From positions 20,229,207 through 20,293,206 of the forward strand of contig NC_064769.1 of the NCBI RefSeq assembly GCF_011397635.1: a stretch of DNA of 64,000 nucleotides, read 5' to 3'. Below, one piece after another: positions 32,601 through 43,692 of the stretch. The DNA comes from Epinephelus fuscoguttatus. Taxonomy: Eukaryota > Chordata > Actinopteri > Perciformes > Serranidae. The first letter of the stretch is position 1; each line of letters begins with the position of its first letter. A program made the position numbers and the translations under genes. The notes under the pieces were generated by a model. It searched no databases, was not told the DNA's origin, and saw only the letters and a list, made by a program, of their open reading frames with translations.

Positions 32601-35600
32601 CGTTAAACTTAAGTTGTAAACACATTGCGAGTGTTCTGGCAACAACGTACACCAGCAGTGTTCTTATATGTATAAAGCATTAAGAAATAATGAAATAACC
32701 ATTAATAAAGTCATTATTTACAACTTATAAAGTCCTAATAGAAAGAGGTGCCAATCTAAAGAAGAAATGAACACTTCTGAACAACTATTTGTTGTGTACA
32801 TTTCTGTCTGTAAGGTGATGTCCGTGTGGACGAGAACATCGCTCTGACATCCATTCACACACTGTTTATGCGTGAGCATAACCGCCTGGCTCGTGAACTG
32901 AAGAGAATAAACCCCCACTGGGACAGTGAGACACTCTACCAAGAGGCCCGCAAGATCATGGGTGCCTACACACAGGTCGATAAACCTGAGAATCAGTCAG
33001 CATTCATGATTGTATATCTCCGTACACTCTTCTGTCTTTTACTCAACATAGATCTCTGTCTCTTGCAGGTGTTTGTGTTCAGGGACTATCTGCCTCACAT
33101 TGTTGGTGACGTTGAAATGCGTAGGCGGCTTGGCCGTTACCCTGGATATAATCCCAACGTTGACCCCAGCATCTCCAACGTCTTTGCCACAGCAGCTTAC
33201 CGCTTTGCCCACTTGGCCATCCAGCCAGTCTTATCCCGTCTGGATGCAAACTACAGGGAGGACAGTCGGTTCCCAAGTGTCCCCTTGTTCAAGGCCTTCT
33301 TCACCCCCTGGAGGATTGTCTTTGAGGGTGAGTTGTAAAGAGCGAATAGTAGTCACTAAGTCGCTCCGTCTGAAACTGTCGCCCTAACATCTATTTGATC
33401 TCTCAAGGTGGCATCGACTCTCTGCTCCGTGGTTTAGTCGGCCGTCCTGCTAAACTGAACACTCAGGATCACATGATGGTGGATGCTCTGAGGGAGAGGT
33501 TGTTCCAGTTTGTGATGCATCTGGCCTTGGATCTGGGCTCTCTCAACATGGAGAGGGGACGCGACCACGGCCTGCCTGGTACATCCCTCACTCTGATTTT
33601 CTTTTCTACGGTTTCATCTCTTTTTTAATTGTCGTCATCTGCTCTTTGCTCACTTGTTGTTTACTCTTCCAGGCTACAATGCCTGGCGCAGGTTCTGCGG
33701 CCTGTCTCAGCCCAGGAACCAGGCAGAGCTTGCTCGGGTCCTGAACAACACCAACCTGGCTCGCAGGCTGCTGCAGCTCTACGGCACACCCGACAACATT
33801 GACATCTGGCTGGGAGGTGTGGCAGAGCCGTTTGTCCGAGGTGGCCGTGTGGGGCCTCTGTTCGCCTGCCTCATTGCTCAACAGTTCCAGAAGATCCGCC
33901 AGGGTGACAGGTCAGTATGTGTGTGCAGACATACACTGATGCTAACATAGCCACACAAATAAATGCATTCCACAGTCTCTGTTGACAATCATCTCTTGTT
34001 TTAAAAATCAGGCTCTGGTACGAGAACCCAGGTGTCTTCACTCGGGCTCAGAGAGCCGCTCTGTCCACCGCCTCCATATCCAGAATCATCTGTGACAACA
34101 CCGGTGTTACGTCTGTCCCCACTGATGCCTTCGGTGTCATCTCAAACAGGAACCGGCTTGTCCGCTGCGGCAACATCCGCCGTTTGAACCTGTCAGCCTG
34201 GAGGGACCCACCCTGTTCAGGTGAAACACTACTGGGCTGAACTGCAGGGGAAGACTCTCAGCTCTGAATTCACAATCATTTGTCACCTACTGTATTTTTC
34301 ATTCTGATTTTAACCCGGTGTGTTTATCTCTTCGCTAATCACTTGCGTGAAAATCGGTCTTCACATGTGGTGTTTGATCTTGCAGGGCCGGGTCATAGCT
34401 GTAAGGAAGTCAGTGGAGAAGAGGTCGGTTTTAAGTACAGTACTAACAAGTAGTAGTAATATTTTAATGAAGCCAAACCTCCTTAAAAAAGTTCACATTC
34501 AGATCATGCAACACCTGTTGTCCCTAACTTTTTATCATGTTGGTGAAGGTGTTCCTCACTCCAAACCATTAAGTATCTATCTGTGCTAGTATCAGTAAAC
34601 CATTCATGGTTTACTGATACTAGCACATTTTGCAAGAATTCCTTAAATTATGAGGGAGAATAAGTTTAACTTCTAGATCTGCTGGATTTACAGACTGTGA
34701 ACGAACTGGATCCCCAGGACTTCGAGGACCTGCAGGACGACGAGGGCCTCCTGGACAACGAGGTAATCTATTCAGTTATCGTCTGTTTAGCCTTTTGTAC
34801 ATTTTATAGAATTCTCAATGCTACAGAGTCTTCAATCTTCATATTTATCAAGATGAAAACAAAACATTCACAGGTTTACCCCAGATATAAAATTAACAAG
34901 CCCAAACTCATTATTCTCGTATCTGGTCAACTTCAATGAAGCACATGAACTATAAATAAACATACGTCATATAGAAATCTTCAAATGCAGTTTATCTTTG
35001 TAAGGTACACCCATCTTTTATCTTTTTAGGCAACTTTACTTTTTGTCCACTTTATTATAGCATCTCTATGAGGGTGATTTCTTTAACTAAACAATGCATC
35101 ATGTTTTAGAAAAGTGGTTGTCAAACTTTATTAAATAACATACTCCCTGCAAAAAAGTGTACGTGTCCAGCACAAAAAAATGTTTTTGTTAGAAACACAC
35201 AAAAGTAAAGGTGAACGTGATTGCGTTTGTTGTGGCTGGATAGTTAACAGTCGTTAAAATATAAAATGTGGTTTATCGATTTCACATTTACATTTTTGAT
35301 TTAACTTATTCTAGCATAGTTATTTTAGGCGGTATGTATCACAGATGACTCACATACCCCCCTGCAGTACTCCAGAGTACCCCTAGGGGTACCTGCACCT
35401 GTGAGAAACACTGATGTAGAAGATGATCAAATATTTTGTATGGAAAATTGTCTTTAAAATAAATAATAACTATGTAGTGGAGTACAATATGTCATCCAGA
35501 ATATAGTGGAGTAGAAGTATTAAGTATTAGCAAAAGGAAATACTCAAGCACAACCATCTCAAAGGCGTACTCAGGGCCCTGACGCACAAAGCTGACAGTT

Positions 35601-36822
35601 GGCCATCAGTCAATGTCGGGTCGTCGATGAGCATCTGTCGCCTTTGTGGTGTGTCCCACTCAGTTGGCATTAGTCAGCCCTTGTTGGCTTTTCTACGGTC
35701 GATTTAGTAGATTGAATTGGTGTCGGAGATGGTGGAGCCTGTCAGTGTGTGAAATCACTGTGACTGACAGTTCAACTCTGCGCACGATAAGACAAATGGA
35801 AGCAAGTAAATCAGCCAAACAGCTAAAGTCAAGAGGAAGTGAGATCAAAGCAAACATGTTATATTAGGTGAAATTATTTTTTTAGCCACTGAGCTTTTAA
35901 GCAAAATCAGTTCATTATTGTGTCTGCTATTGTTCACCTGCGTACAGTATCATTTGTCCTTTCAATATCAAGGTGCGTTGTTAATGTGCAAACTGGCTAA
36001 CTACAGTAGCATCTTGAATCTGTTCTGTCAGTCCTCTGACTTCTCTTTTTTAATCACTAATGACTACCACTGCCTGCTGGTGTGGAGAGTTATTTCCTGT
36101 CATGCAAGTGCAGAACATACATGCTGGTTGGCCGTTGGCTGTAGTTTTTGTGGTGTGTATAAGTGCAACGTTTTTGTTGAGACACAAGCAGCTTGAGACA
36201 ACACAGTCAGCTTTGTCGCCACAACTTCTTTGATGACAGTTTGTTGTGTCAATTGAGTAAATGTACAAAGTTACTTTCCACTTGTAGATAATTCATAACA
36301 TAGCAGCAGATCAGAGTGTTTTATCAAACCAGATTCAAAGCCTTTTGAAATAATCTATACCTTTGTTCCTCTGCAGGTCCAGTAGGACCCCCTGGCCCGA
36401 GAGGCCCTCCTGGACCACCAGCACATGACATCAATGCTACACAGTCTCAATCTGCCTTCGCCGTCCGCCTGGGCGAGTACAACCCATCCTCAGAGAAAAT
36501 AATTCATTTCCATCAGGTCATCTACAACAAACAAAACCATTACAGCACAAAGACAGGCATGTTTACATGTGTCATCCCCGGTGTCTATGAGTTCAGCTTC
36601 CTTTGCACGTCCTTCATCAGTGGGGGAAATATCAACCTGCATCGTAATGACGAGATGGTGCTGCACAGTGTAAAGGTTTATCAGGGAGGTTACCACTTGT
36701 CATCAGGAGACACGGTGCTCCAGCTGGAGGCGGGAGACACAGTGTGGCTTGAGGCCAGTGACGGGACCTCTGGCCTGAGCACCAAGAGCTTCTTCTCTGG
36801 ACACCTGCTCTTCCCTGTGTGA
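29634..36822 (+). CDS. Secreted haem peroxidase (MPO/EPX family) with C-terminal collagen repeat and C1q domain
   Basis: Fifteen coding exons: 29634-29697, 29779-29866, 30073-30248, 30464-30596, 31064-31190, 31271-31477, 31569-31932, 32815-32975, 33069-33327, 33408-33578, 33673-33910, 34012-34220, 34386-34400, 34694-34762 and 36377-36822. Phases all join, giving 908 residues. Order: signal peptide (1-18), propeptide ([13 protein letters not shown]), animal haem peroxidase domain (about 130-728), eleven Gly-X-Y triplets (743-775), C1q domain (about 780-908). Active-site residues by alignment to MPO: Gln227, Asp230 and distal His231 ([10 protein letters not shown]), Arg390 and Glu393 (GDVRVDEN), proximal His488 (YRFAH). 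MPO's haem-linking Met is Asn394, so an MPO-type sulphonium bond is not expected. Family members oxidise halides or thiocyanate with hydrogen peroxide. Closest relatives are teleost mpx/epx-like peroxidases; exact orthology is not resolved. Confidence 0.9.
31933..32814 (+). other. Peroxidase intron after coding exon 7
   Basis: An 882-base intron. An open frame at 32435-32683 and GCTAGC-rich DNA near 32340-32360 may be repeat-derived. No peroxidase coding sequence is missing here: the flanking exons join PCFLAG to GDVRVDEN as in relatives. Confidence 0.5.
34582..34627. repeat. Perfect 46-base palindrome in peroxidase intron
   Basis: Two 22-base arms (34582-34603 and 34606-34627) are exact reverse complements with a TC spacer; the arms begin TGTGCTAGTATCAG. 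It lies in the 293-base intron between the micro-exon and the collagen exon. Confidence 0.9.
34763..36376 (+). other. Peroxidase last intron
   Basis: A 1.6-kb intron with a non-autonomous hAT-like element at about 35112-35413: left AGTGGTTGTCAAACTT, right GGTACCTGCACCTGTGAGAA then ACACTG. A GCTGACAGTTGGCCATCAGT-type repeat lies near 35590-35720. No coding exon or promoter-like element was identified. Confidence 0.5.
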
Positions 36823-37310
36823 CACAAGCACTCTCCAGACTGAACCACCACCCTTAAATATGCCAGTGGTCTGTCTGCTTCAGGATGTTATTCTTTACTC
36901 AGCCTTTCTGCACTGATTTTCTCTTTCCATTAATCACATCGTCATAATATTCTATCAAATTTTGGGCCAATGGACCAGACAAGGGCACATCATGCAGCTG
37001 TTTTATATTTCTCTGAGTAATTAAATATATATAGTTTAAGCAAGCAGCCAAATGAACAAATCAAAATGAAATTTACTGCAGCAAATTTACTCAGCTCTGT
37101 TACAGCATGCAGTTTATTGGATTGGAAGTTAGTCTGTAGCCAATTTTGATGGCGGGACCAGTATTATTATGAATATTATGTGCACTGAAGAAATTTAAGC
37201 ATGCCATGAAAATATTGTGTCTTGTGCTTTGTCTGTGAGGCTTGTTTTACTGTAACTTTATCTGTTATATTTTCAGTTCTATGAATAAACAAAAGAAAGT
37301 GAGCCACTTT
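36823..37310 (+). other. Peroxidase 3'UTR
   Basis: The TGA at 36820-36822 is followed by about 460 bases of AT-rich DNA and an AATAAA at 37284-37289, the probable transcript end. Confidence 0.6.
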
Positions 37311-38101
37311 TAATGTTGTGTTCATGTTTTCATATTTCTGAGACATTAGAAATCAATTCAGGCATCTTATGTGAGTCACAAAAAGAGAAAAGACTAACTA
37401 AAAGGTAATTTAAATGCTGTTAAATTGGGCTTATTTAGACGGTATGAAAGCACAGGACAAACACACAACATTATGGCATAAGCGCAATTTGTGAATTAAA
37501 GGAAAAATGCATCATTTTAATATACAGTATGCCTCCTGTAGATGGAGCCATTGTTCTTTAAACAAAATAAATGTACACTTCATGTGGTGGCAGAACTGCT
37601 TTATCCTGTCAACTAGGACTTGAAAGCAGTGCATCTGAAAAAAAAAATGTTCCCATCAAAGTCACAGTTGTCCTATTTACATCTCATAAGTTAATCCTTA
37701 AGTGACCGTCCTCTGTGAAAGCACAACACAAAGTTATAAGTCAAGAGACAGTTTTGCAAAAATCCCCTTCTTTCATACTTAACCTACATCTTCAAAATGT
37801 TACATCTCATTCATAAGATATAGAGAAATGCACCCCAGTTTACTTGCTATTCACTGTCCCCACCATTTTTAAACATGCTGAAGTTATTAAGGGTCACTGG
37901 TGTCAGAATGTACCCGCGGTGACCTGGATACGGGGGAAGGATAGACAAACTAACACACTAACATTTGCAACTGCGGTTAGCTCACTGAATATTCTCCAGC
38001 CCACCTGGGCTGCATGTGTTCACAATGTGAAAGGAAAGTGGAGCGTCAAGATGAAACAGGTAATGCAAACTTACTGTATACAGGAAGGGTCAGTGCTGAG
38101 A

Positions 38102-39310
38102 TTTAAAGGGACAGTTCCCCCCAAAATCTCAATCTGGATTGTTGGTGTGAATTACTGATGTTGGAGATATCGTCAGTCGAGGTGTCTGCCTTCTCTTGAG
38201 TATAATAGAACTAGATGTCACTTGGCTTGTAATGCTCAAGGAGCCTGTTTATACCTGATATTAACATGCGTCTTGGGTGATCCAATCACAAGTTGGCAGC
38301 TCTACATACATGTGTAAACAACCACGAAGACACATTGTGACTCAGTATAACCACTTGTAGTGGTGGTCTTGCAGCGTAAATACTAATGCAACCCCTACAA
38401 GGACTATGTTATTACTCACTCATGTTATCTCCACCTGTACCAACACAACCACTAGCATGACTAACAAGCAGCTAGCAAGAATGGAGGTGTTATGCTGCTA
38501 TGCTAAACCTGGCTTTTAAAACGTCATCAGCCAAGGCTAGCGAGCCTGTAACTCAGTGCCTCTCCCTACGTGTTGCATTAGACGTGAGTCTCCCTCGTGG
38601 CATGCTGCTCAGCTCAAAGGCCCCTTGTGGTCTCCCTCCAGGTGCAAATAATAGTGGCTAATGAGTCATTACCACCAACCGTCAAGTGTGAGGTCAGTGC
38701 TGACCATGCCTCCTACCACCTGCCTAAACCACACCCCCAAGACACTAATTATACTACCAATTAAGCTACCATAACAGGATGTAATAATCTTGTGTGGGGC
38801 CTTTTGACCCTCTAGCGTAAGTGACACAGGCAGTAATGGAATCCGAACACAAGTCATTAGCTGTAGACACATGATATACACAGGTGTTACAACGGTGATG
38901 TGTCTTGACTGTCTGCTTGTGTTCGTGTCACTCAAACAAATGTTAATACCAGGTGAAAAGAGGCTGAAAGATACAACTGAAAAACTCAACAACAGTGTAG
39001 ATTTAGTGTGGCAGAAAGGAATGAGTTCCTACATTAAACTGCATCACAGGGTCTGTGGATTATATTGAACGAGCAGGTCGTAGTTTCTGGAAAGAGACGT
39101 TGCTGTTGAATCTTTCGAACATTATTTTTTGGCACTTTCAGCATCACAGGCTGAGTGCCATCTCGTTCCATTATATTGAAAAGAAGACAGACATCTCTTC
39201 AGCCAATATCTCCAATACTTGACAACTCACATCGAAAAACAACCTAGACTGATACTACAGATAAGAGGAAAGAAAATATCTTTGATTTTGGGATGGACTG
39301 TCTCTTTAAA
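38102..39310. mobile_element. TTAA-ended miniature transposon interrupted by another element
   Basis: Ends TTTAAAGGGACAGTTCCCCC (38102) and GATGGACTGTCTCTTTAAA (right, to 39310) form an imperfect inverted repeat of about 26 bases. GGAGATATCGTCAGTCGAGG and the inverted CAGCCAATATCTCCAATAC extend the symmetry. It matches a common teleost non-autonomous family by eye. A second element occupies about 38243-38964. Confidence 0.6.
38243..38964. mobile_element. Second miniature DNA transposon nested in the first
   Basis: Left end GCCTGTTTATACCTGATATT and right end TGTTAATACCAGGTGAAAAG then AGGC are imperfect inverted repeats. The surrounding element's sequence resumes on both sides. No transposase is seen. 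Confidence 0.6.
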
Positions 39311-40059
39311 CTTGGGACCTTGCGATGATTGATAATACGCTCATGAAGCTTCAGCTTGCAGCCGGTTAGCTCTGACTGTACCCAGCTAGCCTCTCTCCAA
39401 TCTGCAAAGTACCTCTAGTGTTCACTACAAACAAAAAAGTTGGCAATAAATTGTGAGCTGTTTTTACGGGTTCTTTGTGCTTGGCTAATTCTTGCCTCTT
39501 AGAATTCTGTTACTGTGACCGATCAAGACATAGTCTAAGTAAGAAGATGCAACATTTTTAACCTCCTATCATTCACAGCTTGTTTCAGCTGCCACCAAGT
39601 GGCCAAAAAAAATTGCAGGTTTGAGTCTGACTGACAGTCGTCATCGTTTCATTTTACCTAAAGACACAGCAGCGACATCCCAGTTCAGTCAACAGTGAAG
39701 TTTCAGTGCTTCCACCAAAGAACGCTGACTTCCAGTGTGATCTATGTTTTGTGTTACCCCCAGTGTTTAGTCTGTTATTGTCTTGGCAAATAGAGACACA
39801 TAAATCACTGCTGAAAGTCCAAAAAGAGCAAATAAATCTCTTTATCGCTGGATTAACTGGAATTTCTCCCTGCATCTCTGTGGTTGTGGGATGTGAGGAC
39901 ATACTGGGAGTGAAAAAAAAGAAAGTACATCTGCATGAATCATTACACAATGTAAAGTTTTCTGGGCTGTTTCTTGATAAAGCGCTCCTCCTCCTGGTTG
40001 CAGAGTCTACAGTGTATGTGCAGAGTGCCACGTAGTCCACCAGACTGTGTGTGTGGTGA

Positions 40060-40060
<1 letters not shown>

Positions 40061-40088
<28 letters not shown>
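40061..40088. repeat. TG dinucleotide microsatellite
   Basis: An uninterrupted (TG)14 run, with a shorter interrupted TG tract just before it. Confidence 0.95.
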
Positions 40089-40090
<2 letters not shown>

Positions 40091-43000
40091 AACCCTAACT
40101 TGGTGCTCCAAGAGTAATGGAAACCCAGTATTTATGAAGGAGGAGAAAATACTTGAATTGTCTGTTACTCCTTTTGAGCCGAGATGAACCTGAGTTTATT
40201 CGAATAGGATGTGTTTTGCAAATGGGTAGAGGGAAAGTCAACAACCGGAGGGGAATGTAGGAGAGTAAAAAGCTGTAAAGGACTTTAACAAAAGCAGAGA
40301 TGTCAGGGGATAGAAGTTGTGAGGTTTAAGTAAAGAGATGTGATTGGAGAGTCTTGGGAGTAGACCAGAGGAAGTGGTCCTTGCGGTGGATGTTTTGAGA
40401 TATGTGTGCGGTCTGGTTTCGCTGTGATGAGATCATAATGATGACATGAAAATGAATAATTGAATGCAAATGGAGAAAAAGAAATTGAACCAGAGAAAAT
40501 TATACTTATTTTCAAACTGATGCTGGATTCGAGGAAGCCGCCAAAGTTGCAGCCATGTGGGTTTTACATCATATGAGGAGCACATTTAATAAGATTCACC
40601 TTATATGTAGACACCGGCTGCTGTAAATGCTTAAATGTAGGCTACACGTCTCAGGCGAAGTGGCAAATGTCTGCCAGATGTTGACTCAGTGATGGCACTG
40701 AATAATTGCTGTTGGTTTTATGGTAAATTTAGCATCATGAAAGGACGGAGATCTTTTTTCCCCCCTCTGTACTCAATGACGTGTCTCATGCAGGAGGCCC
40801 TGTCACTATTTTTCTTCCGTATTCTGCGACTCAGACGTGAATTTATTCAAATTCTTTCAGCACAGCCGAGTGCCCAGAAAGTCAGGAATGGGGGTGAATT
40901 CCAGCAACGTGGACAAAAGAACTCGGCTAATTCCTTGCAGATGTGTTTCTTGAGTTGTGCGGGGGAACACTGTGCTGCCCTCGCTGGAGAGAAGTGGGAC
41001 TCTGCATGGAGAAAGTTCAATGAATTACGAGTGAAAAAAATCAGCGACCCGGTACAGCTGGTTCTGGCTGTCTGTCTGGTGTTCCAGGAGGGAGAAAGGA
41101 GGAAACCTAGGAACACATGCACATAGTTTTCACTCCCTGTATGCAGAATAAAAGGCGTGTGTTTTAGTCATCCCCAAACAAAAACACAATCACATATTGG
41201 TTAACAAAAAAGTAAAAGTGTTTAATACTGCAAACAAACACTACATGTTTAAAGGACAAAAAAAATGCTCGAGGGCATCTCTGAAGACAAAACAGGAAAG
41301 ATTTAAAAAAAGATCAGCCAGATTCATTTCTGCTGTTGCTGTGATTCAGTTTGGAAATATGTCTGTATGACTCTTCACTTTTTAATCCTCAGAAACTGGA
41401 TATTGTGAAACCAAGTCTGGGTTTCACAAAAGCATCTCCCAGTTTATCTTCCAGTGAGCTGCTGGAATCCTGTTTCAGTATCAGACATTTCCCACTTATC
41501 TTTAACTCTTGAACAGCTCACATAAGTCTGCAGGGAGGATACATTTCCAGGAGCTCATATAACACCACTTGGCTCTGATTGGCCCTTGCAGCTTACACAA
41601 GCTGCAATGTAACATCACGTGACTGAGATGATGTGCGCCTTCCGTTATCCAAGAACAATACGACCAGTTTAACTGTAATTTACAGCATGACTTAATCAGC
41701 ATACTCTACTATTAAACAGGAGCCATTCTCAGGCTGTGAAGTATTTTTAGTCCGCTCGTGGTTCTTGCTCTCTTTCTCAGCTACTGTTTGGGCAGAATAG
41801 ATGTTCGATGGAATTGTAAATGTTCATGGTGATTTATAAGTCACCATCACACTGTATTTTTACAGCTCCTGGAAAGTTGGTTTCATCAGTATTTCTCTGT
41901 AATGTTAAATATGCAACAATCAAAGTTAAAGGAGTTTTTTTAAGCGCAAGTAGCTTTTATGAGTGGGCCCCTATTTTGCTTGTTATAATAATGATGATAA
42001 TAATAAACTTAATTTACACAGAACCTTTCAAAACAGTTACAAAGTGCTTTACAATAAAGCTAAATACATTTGAAATACAGGTAGAGTGAAACAAACTCAA
42101 GTGTCACAAAGTAAAAACATAAAATACAAGAAGACCGAGACTAAAATCAAAATAATACACAAGAAATTAAAATTTATAGCAAGCTTAGATAAAATCAGGA
42201 TATGATTTTCAGTAAAAGTAACCCAAGTTTTTAGGAGAGACTTAAACGAAGACCCTGACTCAGACAGTCTTCATTCCTTGGGAAGGTTTTTCCAGAGCCT
42301 ATGGGTCCTGACTGCAAAGCTCTGTCCCCTTTTAGTTGTCAGCCAGGACTCTGATTGCTCACGTACACTCACGTGAGAATGCAGATGTAGTTGCATCAAC
42401 AAGCAGGTGACATGATACACATTTCTGATGTAGGGGATCTATAGGTGATGGAACTGCACCTAGAAATGCAGCAATGTGCCTAATAAAGGCAGGCAGGAAG
42501 AAGACTGCTTGGCTTGTTACTCAGCCAGTTTGTTAGACCTCAAGGATATAAACATTCTGGTAAGAAATGTTGAGTATAAACATAACATTGTATACAAGAA
42601 AATCCACACAGCACCTTTTAGATTTTATAAAAACAACTGTAATTATTATTTATTAAGAATGTAACAATCAAAACTCAGATTATCTGGATCTTTGGCACTG
42701 TATGGAAACAGATTCACACCTGTCATTTGATTTTGCTTCAATATTGCTTAACTGTGGTACGTGGAGCCATGTGACATCACCTCTTTCCAGTTTAGTCCCG
42801 CCCACTGTTCTTGTTGGACACCAGCAGTCATAATAAAAAGCTGATCGAGGAAATGTGTTTTCCGCACCTTTAAATGTGGCTGTGATGGTCAAACGGCAGG
42901 GCAGTGTCTAAATAAAGTTTATAGGACGTGTCAACTGAACACGTCTTAAGGAAAAGTGTTTAAAGGAATACTTCACCTGCAAAATGATCATTGGTAGTAA

Positions 43001-43435
43001 AGCAGTATAATCCAAGTCTCATTTATCCAGTCGCATTCTCAGCACTTCTAAAACAGATGCATTTTCACTAAAACCTCACTATTACGAGTAGCGTGCCAGG
43101 GCAAGCTCGTGCATTTAATCTCTGCTCATGCATTTCATTGGGTTGTAGAGGCACTCTACTCGTCAGTGAGAGACTGCTTATGCAGAAGTGTTTTTAATGT
43201 TGGTTTTAGCAAAAATGCATGAGTTTGGGAAGTACCGATCATACTTATATTGCACAAGTTGTGTGAAAGTGTGTAAAAGTATGCCTTTAAATAGTTGCTG
43301 TTGCTAAAGGCAGCTCCCTTTACTCCATCAAGATTCTTTCCAGTTTTTGGATTCTTCGTTCACTGCAATAGCATGTGAGAAAAACATGTTTTCTGTATGA
43401 ATTCAATCTAACAATTGGTAAGTAATTGATATTCG

Positions 43436-43692
43436 TTCATTTTCCAGATCCGCTTATCCTCTTGAGGGTAGCACGGGGGCTGGAGCCTATCCCAGCTGAC
43501 ATTGGGCGGGAAGCAAGGTACACCCTGGACAGGTTGCCAGACTATCACAGGGCTGACACACAGAGACAGACAACCATTCACACTCACATTCACACCTACA
43601 GACAATTTAGAGTCACCAATTAACCTGCATGTCATTGGACTGTGGGAGGAAGCTGGAGGAAACCCTCGCTGACATGGGGAGAACATGCAAAT
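43436..43692 (+). repeat. High-copy teleost interspersed repeat
   Basis: Contains the hallmark segments GGGGCTGGAGCCTATCCCAG, GTACACCCTGGACAGGTTGC, ACAACCATTCACACTCACAT, CAATTTAGAGTCACCAATTA and GGGGAGAACATGCAAA, in the order known from a very abundant fish repeat. No inverted ends are visible. I leave the class open. Confidence 0.6.

Larger units (their letters stand above)
34386..36822 (+). other. Collagen-C1q tail exons of the peroxidase
   Basis: A 15-nt micro-exon (34386-34400, GPGHS) with a strong GTAAGG donor leads into 34694-34762, which begins [17 protein letters not shown] and consists of Gly-X-Y triplets. The last exon (36377-36822) continues [15 protein letters not shown] and then the C1q fold, with [35 protein letters not shown] and [10 protein letters not shown] as recognisable strands. 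The C1q domain is full length (about 129 residues). No signal peptide, TATA box or polyadenylation site separates it from the peroxidase exons. AATAAA follows at 37284-37289. Confidence 0.85.

Noticed and set aside
36377-36822. Separate stand-alone C1q gene downstream of the peroxidase
   Set aside because: No signal peptide or start-bearing exon precedes it, and the exons join the peroxidase in phase with Gly-X-Y repeats encoded across the junction. Transcript data could still overturn this.
40689-41126. 145-residue plus-strand open frame
   Set aside because: No recognisable domain, low-complexity composition, no splice partners, and an equally long frame on the other strand; likely chance.
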